DNA from: an uncultured Bacteroidales bacterium
GTDB taxonomy: Bacteria > Bacteroidota > Bacteroidia > Bacteroidales > Paludibacteraceae
DNA length: 37,094 nt
Direction: 5' to 3'
Assembly (NCBI GenBank): GCA_946617165.1
Contig: CAMOJP010000012.1
Location: 1 to 37,094 of the forward strand
Both the position numbers and the translations under genes were made by a program. Numbering within the stretch: the stretch's first letter is position 1; each line of letters begins with the position of its first letter. Below the pieces are notes generated by a model, which worked only from the letters and a program-made list of their open reading frames with translations, searched no databases and was not told the DNA's origin. Shown here one piece after another: positions 26,901 through 34,381 of this stretch.

Positions 26901-29900
26901 GGTATTCAAGGATTTGGAGGAATTTCAGTTACAATGAACGCTCCTGATATCAAGATAGTTAGTGTTACTCCCGATCAGGCTATTTTCTTGATGGATCAGG
27001 AAGCGGATGCAGAAAATACGTGGGTTCGTAAGTGGTATGATGTCAAAAATGATGTCCAAACTTATGAAGTGAATAGTGGTGCTCATATTGGCTCTATGGT
27101 CTTAGATATGGGAAGATTGTCATTGGCAGGTTTTGATGTGCCAGTGCAACTCAATTCTGCTAAATATGATTTACCAATCACTTCTAATATGAAAATCCAT
27201 CTCCTTACAGGAGAAATGGACTTCCTACAGAACACAAGTTTGCTTCCTGGTGCTGAAGTAGAGGTGGACAAAGAGTCTACTGTTAGTGTTTCTATGAGTG
27301 AAGAAGAATTAGAGGCGAAAAATAATAACGAAGATAGAGTTTATTATACAGGTGCTCTTTATGTTTATGATAAGCAAGATTGGGATAAATATGCATATTG
27401 TAAAGAATATACTGGGAAGAAATTTGTCTCAAGTACTGCGTACACTAAAACCGTACGCTATGCACCTTCTTGGAATGGGCAACCTACTATACGTAATGAG
27501 CAAGAGTGCCCAGCATCCGCAGCAATCAATGTTCATGGTACATTCCAAACAGCAACAGGATTTGTTTATACCTCTGAACATGGTGCAAATATTTTTTCTA
27601 CAAACAAAGATGCAGGTACATTTATTTTCAATAATGCCGCAAGCGAAGCGGCTGACCGAGAAGTGTGGAATGTTTATGGAAGTGGAGATTGGAAATCCCA
27701 AATTTTCTATCCTGCTCGTCTTAAAAATGGGAACAATGAATATGTAAATACAGACGAAGCTAAGGCTGGTGATGCATACTGTTATATCAACAATGAATGG
27801 ACTACTATGTATGCCGATCCAGATAATACATGTTTCATTGTGAAGCGTAATGATGAAACAGGGGATACTTATTATGCTAAACCTGCTGAGTATGTGGCAA
27901 TACAAGTAGAAAAACGGCTCAATAATGTGAATCCTGATGATCAGTTCTATGAGTATATTGGCAACCCCGACCATACCTACTCTGATGCCGATGGCGCAGG
28001 AAGACTCTTTATCCTGACGAGTAATTGCCAATGGTGGGAAGTAGAAAAGAAAGACAACCTATATCATTGTATCCATCCGCAGAACGATACTTATTATCAT
28101 TGGGTTTCTGCCATTGATGGTGAATCTGGTATTGATTATGGCCACTGGGAAGAAAAACGTTTTAACATCACATGGAAAAACTGGGATGGAACTATAATCC
28201 AAACCGGGAATGCGGATGGTGACGATGACGACGAATATTCTGTCACCTATGGCACGATGGCTGAGTTCCTCGGAACCAACCCGACTCGTAAACCGGATAT
28301 TGACTATACCTACGACTTTACGGGTTGGTCGCCTGAACTCGCTCCTGTCACTTCCAATGTCACATACACGGCTACATACGAGAAGAAAGAGCGCAAATAC
28401 ACCATTACCTTCTTGCAAGAGGGTGGTGTGGAAATCGAACGCCAGTTCTTGCCTCACAATGCCGTTCCTGTCTGCGAGAATACGCCGACTAAGATTGGTC
28501 ACACGCTCGTTTGGAGTCCGGCTATTGCCGCTGTAACAGGCGATGCAACCTATACCGCTACGTGGAAAGAAGAACCGCCTACTGAGTATGAGGTTACTTT
28601 CTACGATTATGACGGAACTACTCTTCTCCAACAAAGTGATGTCAATGTGGGCGATAAGCCTACGCCACCTGTAATTGAGGACGGAAAACCAGTATGCGAT
28701 GGTGGATGCGAAAGTGGTAAGACATCATCTACTGGAGAATTTACTTATGTCTTCGACCACTGGTCACCAGAACCGGAAGTTGTTTCTGCTACCAGTGTGA
28801 AATCCTATGTCGCTGTTTACAGCGAAGTGCCTAAGAAATATACGATATATTACTTCATGGAAGACGGTAAAATTCCAAATCCGACCAAACCATCTGAAGA
28901 ATTACCATATGGTGCAACTCCTACGCCTCCGGCTGTTAGTAAAGAGAATTCTGAAGCTGGTTATACATATACATTGGTATGGAAAACTTTGGATGAATCC
29001 GGGAATATTGAAACTGTTCGCGGGACCGCTTCCTATAAACCTACATATGAAAGGGAAGAAAATCGGTATAATCGCTTCACGGTTACTCTTGCTACCAATA
29101 TACCTAAAGGATGTATGCTAAGGGGAACGGGTACATATGATTATGGAGACAATGCTACTATTGAGGCAATGCCCGTGGAAGGATATGGATTTGTTCGCTG
29201 GGAAGATGGCAGTACCGAAAATCCTCGTACAATAACTGTATCAACCGATGTTTCCTATACTGCTATCGTTCGGGAGGATAAAACGGTGGCAATTGGAGAT
29301 GTCTTTAATGCTGATGGCGATATCGTTAATGACCTCATCCTTGAGTCTAACGGATCAGCTTCCGGACAAATAACAAATGCTAATGCTTTATCCGTAGAAG
29401 GCAATGCTTACTTCGACCTCACGCTTAATGCAAACGCCGAGACATGGTACGCCTTCGGTCTGCCGTGGCAGGTGAACACAAACGGTGGCATCTCCGCGGA
29501 CGGACGTACTTTAGTCCTACAAAACAACTGCTATCTCCTTGAGTTTGATGGCGAACTTGCTGCTAATGGAGCTCTCGATCCTGAAACGCAAAGCACGTGG
29601 CGTTATGTCAAGAGTGGTATACTCCAGCCCGGAAAACTCTATATGATTTATCTCCGTTATGCCGCTTCTACTATTCGCTTCGCTAAAGCCGCCGGCGCTG
29701 ACTTGGTTAATAACACCATCACGTTAGAGGCCAACCCTTCTGCAGTGGATGCTGCTGCCGGATGGAATGCAATAGCTAACCCGACTACCTACTACGCACA
29801 ACTCACTACCGATGCTATCCCGACGCATAAGGGACAAGCATACGTTCCCGGTGTGCCTGATTCCAATGGTAATGCAACGGATACCTATATGCCGGTTGAC

Positions 29901-30563
29901 CTCACTTCTGATAAACTCATCGTTGGACAACCGCTCTTCGTACAGATTTCGCCTTCAGATGCAGGAGATATTGTGGCTAAGAACAATGTCTTTGCCGCTC
30001 CGCGTCGTGCGCCGCAGACATCAACAGAGTATGAAGTGCGTATCGCTCCGCATAATGGTGCTTATATCGACCGACTCTATATCAGCACTTCCGACGAAAA
30101 GGAGGATAAGTATATTATCGGACAAGACCTCGCTAAGATTAGCGTAGCTACCGGCGTCGCTCAGATGTGGGTGAACCGCTATGATGCCAAACTCTGCGCT
30201 AATGTGACCGAGATGATGAATAACCAGGCTACTTTCCCGTTAGGTATCTATGCACCTAAGACCGGACAATATACCCTCTCTACCGTCTCGACGACCGCAG
30301 ACGATGAGGAACTGTATGTGACGATTGACGGAACACCGGTTTGGGACCTCGCAACTGGGGCATATACCATTGACCTCCAACAGGGTAATACTAACGAATA
30401 CGGACTCCTTATTATCCGTCGTCCGGCACCGGAAGTAACGACCGGATGCCAGAATGTCGAAGCAAGTGAAAACGCTTCCGTTCGTAAAGTGCTCATTAAC
30501 GGTCAGGTATTTATCCTCCGCGATGGTGCAGTTTATACCATCTTCGGACAAAAGGCTAAATAA
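23934..30563 (+). CDS. Giant secreted surface protein: beta-helix-like regions, InlB/Flg_new-type repeats, C-terminal sorting-like tail
   Basis: 2209-aa ORF with signal peptide MKHSINQSFKSLFVILFTLFVVVNVVSGQ. Includes two TLxxAVDAAN/TLEDAIAYAN-type segments, NGGTI/GGSLSA/NGGDLYA/NGGKFDG ladder, repeated YTxTWxxxDG...TYDFTGWSPE...VTYTATYEKK-type repeats, and terminal VRKVLINGQVFILRDGAVYTIFGQKAK. Confidence 0.85.
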   Translation: MKHSINQSFKSLFVILFTLFVVVNVVSGQDETPSGQPFYLAAFKAENSNASTGSGFVKLTWIDAQGELFANPLAAFLNDPNQMPYATGNPSNSDNFSSEAMVVGATLTATESVEDSDPNSQVNGILRNLLTGNKNSPNIFMTPFAYFKADAQGAEGSYFVEWTFNDAKVIRQDTAMDKEHPESAYYKVLPNSANVFYMKSQTEVAGLTEAYFGAVAAPNTIYAVFKKYLLANPVVVNNGVVGTSANATTTLDMYIDVEGDMSQLKDDYADFNFPASTFAFDDDVEWSWTLADNPFGKLSAAKGRVHIIVSFKTKKDIEEGTYRTVFPVSMQGTNPSTLDVKLSVYARPMSINVASVKIGNLDPVEYETLAEAVDAANGATGDVTLTLLKNIAVYSSVTLSNTIKLDLNGYVLSAAPTVDMVGQPVLKIAGVGKTVTLVYNKQGGAIQAAPAVGALGVMGGLGVEVAAGTLVLNGGTIASENALTTYDEAAQTAAIKVNAGATLIQNGATITATSAGPNAIGIYNEGTVQIKEGSVSAEAGFNNAMAVYALNGSSTTIDGGSLSALAKEQDGTTDFSDAIPNGIPTWTNAYAVNVAEGSTVTVNGGDLYAEATNANRAYAVSALAGFGGKLIVNKGATVRAKSPNSMYSFPVALMTGDVTINGGKFDGKYMDNITGETNNPAVFGVNYEKFSFVSGTCKTEKFFTENANFPTSYNHPTYKKYSVVKASQDYIDGYRYIAVAEDADLASVVPACRIGSVGYNTLEDAIAYANNNPSEEVVIFMMRNYTLPAGYYTLPAKATIVVPMSDEQAKEINLVPLHITFNDIHSENPYVENVPQEFRRLTFAEGVNMEVFGDIEVTCTQLASNEAYTSQPVGPYGRLVLAPGSHITLQSGSNLRAWGFVTGDGTIGKDGTYLSGEIDARRGANVYEMFQLGDWKGATTSVAITGMMGNEEIAKKKIFPVTQYFIQNIESPVKYHPGAILSTSATVSEGIQGFGGISVTMNAPDIKIVSVTPDQAIFLMDQEADAENTWVRKWYDVKNDVQTYEVNSGAHIGSMVLDMGRLSLAGFDVPVQLNSAKYDLPITSNMKIHLLTGEMDFLQNTSLLPGAEVEVDKESTVSVSMSEEELEAKNNNEDRVYYTGALYVYDKQDWDKYAYCKEYTGKKFVSSTAYTKTVRYAPSWNGQPTIRNEQECPASAAINVHGTFQTATGFVYTSEHGANIFSTNKDAGTFIFNNAASEAADREVWNVYGSGDWKSQIFYPARLKNGNNEYVNTDEAKAGDAYCYINNEWTTMYADPDNTCFIVKRNDETGDTYYAKPAEYVAIQVEKRLNNVNPDDQFYEYIGNPDHTYSDADGAGRLFILTSNCQWWEVEKKDNLYHCIHPQNDTYYHWVSAIDGESGIDYGHWEEKRFNITWKNWDGTIIQTGNADGDDDDEYSVTYGTMAEFLGTNPTRKPDIDYTYDFTGWSPELAPVTSNVTYTATYEKKERKYTITFLQEGGVEIERQFLPHNAVPVCENTPTKIGHTLVWSPAIAAVTGDATYTATWKEEPPTEYEVTFYDYDGTTLLQQSDVNVGDKPTPPVIEDGKPVCDGGCESGKTSSTGEFTYVFDHWSPEPEVVSATSVKSYVAVYSEVPKKYTIYYFMEDGKIPNPTKPSEELPYGATPTPPAVSKENSEAGYTYTLVWKTLDESGNIETVRGTASYKPTYEREENRYNRFTVTLATNIPKGCMLRGTGTYDYGDNATIEAMPVEGYGFVRWEDGSTENPRTITVSTDVSYTAIVREDKTVAIGDVFNADGDIVNDLILESNGSASGQITNANALSVEGNAYFDLTLNANAETWYAFGLPWQVNTNGGISADGRTLVLQNNCYLLEFDGELAANGALDPETQSTWRYVKSGILQPGKLYMIYLRYAASTIRFAKAAGADLVNNTITLEANPSAVDAAAGWNAIANPTTYYAQLTTDAIPTHKGQAYVPGVPDSNGNATDTYMPVDLTSDKLIVGQPLFVQISPSDAGDIVAKNNVFAAPRRAPQTSTEYEVRIAPHNGAYIDRLYISTSDEKEDKYIIGQDLAKISVATGVAQMWVNRYDAKLCANVTEMMNNQATFPLGIYAPKTGQYTLSTVSTTADDEELYVTIDGTPVWDLATGAYTIDLQQGNTNEYGLLIIRRPAPEVTTGCQNVEASENASVRKVLINGQVFILRDGAVYTIFGQKAK

Positions 30564-30606
30564 TGACTGCTGATAACTGATTACTGACTACTAAAAAATT
30601 ACGATT

Positions 30607-30723
30607 ATGAAACGCAAAAAATATACAGCTCCTCAAACGCAGGAGTACAAAATCGAAACAACAGGAGTCTTAATGGGCTCATTTCCGAACTATATGCCGT
30701 TAACTCCTGTAACTAATCCCTAA
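30607..30723 (+). CDS. Small 38-aa peptide ORF of MKxxYxxP type
   Basis: Not in the supplied ORF track (below length cutoff). Translated by hand: MKRKKYTAPQTQEYKIETTGVLMGSFPNYMPLTPVTNP*. 43 bp after the giant gene stop. Confidence 0.5.
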   Translation: MKRKKYTAPQTQEYKIETTGVLMGSFPNYMPLTPVTNP

Positions 30724-30751
30724 TGGATTATTCTCGCTATAGGGCGTATGT

Positions 30752-30768
30752 GTCGTCGCTATGACGAC
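30752..30768 (+). other. Perfect short hairpin GTCGTC-GCTAT-GACGAC
   Basis: 6-bp perfect stem downstream of the small ORF, just before a larger hairpin. Confidence 0.45.
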
Positions 30769-30780
30769 TTATAGAAGTGT

Positions 30781-30818
30781 ACGACCTGCCTCGTGGTTTC
30801 TCACCCGCGGTAGGTCGT
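30781..30818 (+). terminator. Long imperfect hairpin, probable terminator or mRNA 3' structure
   Basis: ACGACCTGCCTCGTGG...CCCGCGGTAGGTCGT, 7-bp perfect base extended with G:U and mismatches; weak T tract. Confidence 0.5.
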
Positions 30819-30877
30819 ATCTTTCACCCTTCACCCCCTTAAAACTATAACGGTAATAATAAAAAATGCGATTTCTT

Positions 30878-30908
30878 TTGCATATATCAAAAAATAGCAC
30901 TACCTTTG
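30878..30908 (+). promoter_or_regulatory. Promoter of the DUF4105-like gene
   Basis: TTG (30878-30880), 20-bp spacer, TACCTTTG (30901-30908). Confidence 0.66.
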
Positions 30909-30991
30909 CGCTGCATTTATAATATACATCTGTAAAAGGTCAAAGCTACATAAAAAGAGATAATATCATTTATTATGAATGTATTGATATA

Positions 30992-32200
30992 ATGAAGAAG
31001 TTGTTATATATCTATATATTGCTTTATGCTAATATCGCATGTTTGTGGGCCAATACAGATTCTCTTTCCGTCGCCGAACGAAACGCTCTCCAAGGTTTCA
31101 ACGATACCATTGACCGCTCCGCTCCGGATTTTGTTAAAGTGAGTTTGGTCGTATGTGATCCTTGCGATGTCCTTTATTCTACACTCGGACACGCAGCGCT
31201 GCACCTACAATGCCCAACCTTTAATCTGGATTATATTTTTTCTTATGAAGGAGAGAACGTACGCAAAAAAATATGGACTTTCCTCAGAGGTGATTTGAAG
31301 ATGGGTATGTTTGCTATGACTCCCAATGAGTTTCTGGCATCTTACAGCGAATCAGGAAGAGGAGTTCGGGAATATACCATCAACTTGAGCCCTCAACAAA
31401 AGCAAAAATTGTGGGAGGTGATGGACAATCATGTGACAGAAGGCGCCAATCTTCCATATGACTATTTTCGTCGTGGTTGTGCAAAGTCCGTCGTGCGAGT
31501 GATACACGAGGCGCTTGGCAAAAATGCTATACATTATGCGCCTTGGCCTGACAAATATACCAAACAGACATTGAGGGAAATAGTACGCAATTTCATTACC
31601 GATGCACCATGGGAGGAATTTATGTTGTATTTTCTCATTGGAGTTGAAGGTGACAAGTCTTATCCATGTGAGCAGAAATTGATTGTTCCAACAGACCTGG
31701 TGGAGGTGTGGTTGCAAGCAACTTTGGATAATGGTGAACCGGTTTTGGATAGCGAAGCACGTATACTTTTGCCGTCAAATCGTCATAATGAGGGCACTTG
31801 GTGCACACCCTTGTTAGTGGCGATTGTGCTATTGTTGATGGCTTTGTTTAGTATGGGTACATTATGGATAAAACATAAAAAATACGTAATTGCGGGAGAT
31901 GTTATGGACTATGTTGTGCTATCCGTTGTAACCTGCTTAGGCGTGCTTATGACCTATTTATTGTGTTTCTCATCTCTCCCATGCACTTCTTGGAACTGGC
32001 TAATTATACCCTTTAATATCCTGCCTGCAATTGCTTGGCACTGGCGTAAATATTGGGCGTTGCCTTATGCTGTTATATGTGCTATATGGTTGATAGTTGT
32101 GCTTTTATATCCGCATCGTCTCATTGACCCTGCTATAATTCCTCTTACCCTTGCTTGGATACTCATCCTGTTTAAACAGTATCTCCTAAACCGTAAATAA
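30992..32200 (+). CDS. DUF4105 / Lnb N-terminal periplasmic domain-like membrane protein
   Basis: 402-aa ORF with signal peptide, DVLYSTLGHAALHLQCPTFNLDYIFSYEGE, LPYDYFRRGCAKSVVRVI (conserved Cys), and several C-terminal TM segments. Confidence 0.78.
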   Translation: MKKLLYIYILLYANIACLWANTDSLSVAERNALQGFNDTIDRSAPDFVKVSLVVCDPCDVLYSTLGHAALHLQCPTFNLDYIFSYEGENVRKKIWTFLRGDLKMGMFAMTPNEFLASYSESGRGVREYTINLSPQQKQKLWEVMDNHVTEGANLPYDYFRRGCAKSVVRVIHEALGKNAIHYAPWPDKYTKQTLREIVRNFITDAPWEEFMLYFLIGVEGDKSYPCEQKLIVPTDLVEVWLQATLDNGEPVLDSEARILLPSNRHNEGTWCTPLLVAIVLLLMALFSMGTLWIKHKKYVIAGDVMDYVVLSVVTCLGVLMTYLLCFSSLPCTSWNWLIIPFNILPAIAWHWRKYWALPYAVICAIWLIVVLLYPHRLIDPAIIPLTLAWILILFKQYLLNRK

Positions 32201-32207
32201 CGAAGTT

Positions 32208-32233
32208 AAATCGCACTAAAATGCGATTTTTCT
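32208..32233 (+). terminator. Rho-independent terminator
   Basis: AAATCGCA-CTAAAA-TGCGATTT followed by TTCTTC. Confidence 0.7.
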
Positions 32234-32254
32234 TCATTTTCTTTCCATAATATT

Positions 32255-32284
32255 TTGTCATATCTAAAATTATTTGTACTTTTG
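32255..32284 (+). promoter_or_regulatory. Promoter of HipBA-like module 1
   Basis: TTG (32255-32257), 19-bp spacer, TACTTTTG (32277-32284). Confidence 0.67.
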
Positions 32285-32354
32285 CAGCGGATTTAAAATA
32301 TCATAAAATATAGTATAGTCACTTTACTGCTTTATTATAAGATAGATTACGATT

Positions 32355-32672
32355 ATGCCAAAGAGTACAATGGGAAATAATTTGCCGCGAAGAGCGGAGC
32401 AAAACCTGCATATAGTGGGAGAACAGATCCGGCTGGCGCGCTTGCGTCGGGATTTGAGTATCGCGCAGATAGCCGAACGGGCGAGTTGTAGCGAGTTGAC
32501 TGTTATGCGCGTGGAAAAAGGAACTCCAACAGTGGCTATCGGTATATACCTGCGCATCTTATTTGCGCTGGGATTGGATGAGAGTATTCTATTCCTTGCC
32601 AAAGATGATGATCTGGGCCGCACGCTGCAGGATCTGGACTTGAAACATCGCCAAAGAGCATCTAAGAAATGA
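32355..32672 (+). CDS. HTH (XRE/HipB-like) antitoxin/regulator, module 1
   Basis: 105-aa ORF: IVGEQIRLARLRRDLSIAQIAERASCSELTVMRVEKGTPTVAIGIYLRILFALGL. 4-bp overlap with the downstream HipA-like ORF. Confidence 0.86.
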   Translation: MPKSTMGNNLPRRAEQNLHIVGEQIRLARLRRDLSIAQIAERASCSELTVMRVEKGTPTVAIGIYLRILFALGLDESILFLAKDDDLGRTLQDLDLKHRQRASKK

Positions 32673-33898
32673 AATATATCCAAATCGATATGGACGCCAA
32701 GAGTCTCCCGCAGACAATGCCTGTAGGTGCGCTTGGCTGTGACATGATACGCGGCAATGCGGCGTATCAATGGGAGTACGATGCGCACTGGCTTCATGAT
32801 CACCGAAATATTCAGTTAAGCGGAGATTTGTTGAATGCAGGTGGTTTGCAGTATGGCTCGGGACGTTTGTTCGGTTTCCTGCAGGACGCCATGCCGGATA
32901 GATGGGGCAGGAGACTGATTGACAAGCGCGAGCGACTGTTGGCATCGCAAGAAGGAAGAGTCGTGCGACGCCTGACGGATATTGATTACCTTACGCAGAT
33001 TGATGATACGACCCGCATGGGAGCTTTGCGCTTACGCGAAGGAGAGCAATTATTAGGAACTCAGTTTGCCGATACGCCTGTTCCGCCTTTGGCTCATCTT
33101 CGAGAATTCGTGGACATGGCGCAGATGTATGAGCGACAGGATGAACAAGGCGGCGCAATTCGTGAGGAATGGCTGTTGAATTTGTATAAGCAGGGTTCCT
33201 CTTTAGGAGGTGCGCGTCCAAAAGCTAACGTGCGAGATACGGATGGGGCCTTGTGGATTGCTAAAATTCCTTCCGTCAACGACGATTATGATGTGGCGTT
33301 ATGGGAGTTTTGGGCGCATAAGATGGCGCGTGTAGCAGGGATAGAAGTGCCGGAGATGCGATTGCTAACACTCCCGGGTCAGAAGTACCATACCCTGTTA
33401 TCCAAGCGCTTCGACAGAGACGGAGAGCAACGCATTCATTTCGCATCTGCAATGACGCTTTGCGGATTGCAAGACGGGGCGGATGCAACAACCGGGAATG
33501 GTTATTTGGATATAGTCGATGTGATTGTGGGGAATGCAGGGTTTGCAGATCCGCAGAGCGCGCTGGAGCAGTTATACCGGCGTGTGGCGTTCTCTATATG
33601 TATCCGCAACCACGATGACCATTTTCGTAATCACGGCTTTTTGTTAACAGAAAAAGGGTGGATATGGTCTCCTGCTTATGATCTTAATCCGTCCGATTTT
33701 AACACACAAAGCCTGCTTGTCTCGCGCGACAGTAACGATTCCTCTTTAGAGGTGCTGTCGGCTGCAGCATCCGATTATTTGCTCAGTGCTACCCAAGCCG
33801 AGCGGATTCTTAACGAGGTGCGCGCTGCGATGACCAATGTCCGCCGAATTGCCGGTCAATGTGGCATCTCCGATCAAGAAATGGCGCGGTTCTTCTAA
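32669..33898 (+). CDS. HipA-like serine/threonine kinase, module 1
   Basis: 409-aa ORF with GRLFGFLQDAMPDRWGRRLI, GSSLGGARPKANV, LWIAKIPS, CIRNHDDHFRNHGFL and WSPAYDLNPS. Confidence 0.9.
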   Translation: MKYIQIDMDAKSLPQTMPVGALGCDMIRGNAAYQWEYDAHWLHDHRNIQLSGDLLNAGGLQYGSGRLFGFLQDAMPDRWGRRLIDKRERLLASQEGRVVRRLTDIDYLTQIDDTTRMGALRLREGEQLLGTQFADTPVPPLAHLREFVDMAQMYERQDEQGGAIREEWLLNLYKQGSSLGGARPKANVRDTDGALWIAKIPSVNDDYDVALWEFWAHKMARVAGIEVPEMRLLTLPGQKYHTLLSKRFDRDGEQRIHFASAMTLCGLQDGADATTGNGYLDIVDVIVGNAGFADPQSALEQLYRRVAFSICIRNHDDHFRNHGFLLTEKGWIWSPAYDLNPSDFNTQSLLVSRDSNDSSLEVLSAAASDYLLSATQAERILNEVRAAMTNVRRIAGQCGISDQEMARFF

Positions 33899-33919
33899 CC
33901 TCTAACCCTATACACAAAT

Positions 33920-33945
33920 AAATCGCATTTTGCTGCGATTTTTTT
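33920..33945 (+). terminator. Rho-independent terminator after module 1
   Basis: AAATCGCA-TTTTGC-TGCGATTT followed by a T run. Confidence 0.75.
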
Positions 33946-33956
33946 GTGTCCAATCC

Positions 33957-33987
33957 TTGCATAATTCAAAAAAAAGCAGTACTTTTG
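33957..33987 (+). promoter_or_regulatory. Promoter of HipBA-like module 2
   Basis: TTG (33957-33959), 20-bp spacer, TACTTTTG (33980-33987). Confidence 0.68.
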
Positions 33988-34060
33988 CAGCGGATTGAAT
34001 AATATACTATTTATTAGTTGTATAAAACGACGATAAGAGATATAATAATATCTGTAACAA

Positions 34061-34381
34061 ATGTATGAATTTGAGCAAATATCATCTGTAGAATTGATGG
34101 CGCAATTGGCACAACGATTACAGAGTCGCCGATTGGAGAAAGGCTTGTCTCGGCGGGCATTGGCGGACTTGTCCGGTGTGCCGGCGCCAACTATCGCGCG
34201 ATTTGAGCAGCATTATGCGATATCGATGCGTCAGTATGTGGATTTGGCGCTCGCGTTAGGATATACCGACCAGTTAACAATGCTCATGAAGGAGCCGATT
34301 TATAAGACGATGGAGGAATTGGAGACCATACGGCAAAATAAGGGTAGAAAACGAGGCAGGAATGAAGGTACTAAGGGATGA
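34061..34381 (+). CDS. HTH (XRE/HipB-like) antitoxin/regulator, module 2
   Basis: 106-aa ORF: LAQRLQSRRLEKGLSRRALADLSGVPAPTIARFEQHYAISMRQYVDLALALGY. 4-bp overlap with the next gene. Confidence 0.84.
   Translation: MYEFEQISSVELMAQLAQRLQSRRLEKGLSRRALADLSGVPAPTIARFEQHYAISMRQYVDLALALGYTDQLTMLMKEPIYKTMEELETIRQNKGRKRGRNEGTKG

Noticed and set aside
27352-27747. 131-aa alternative plus frame in the giant gene
   Set aside because: Met/Ile-rich out-of-frame translation inside a continuous 2209-aa ORF.
27429-28031. 200-aa minus-strand ORF within the giant surface gene
   Set aside because: Antisense low-complexity Ile/Cys-rich translation; the plus-strand frame is continuous and better supported.
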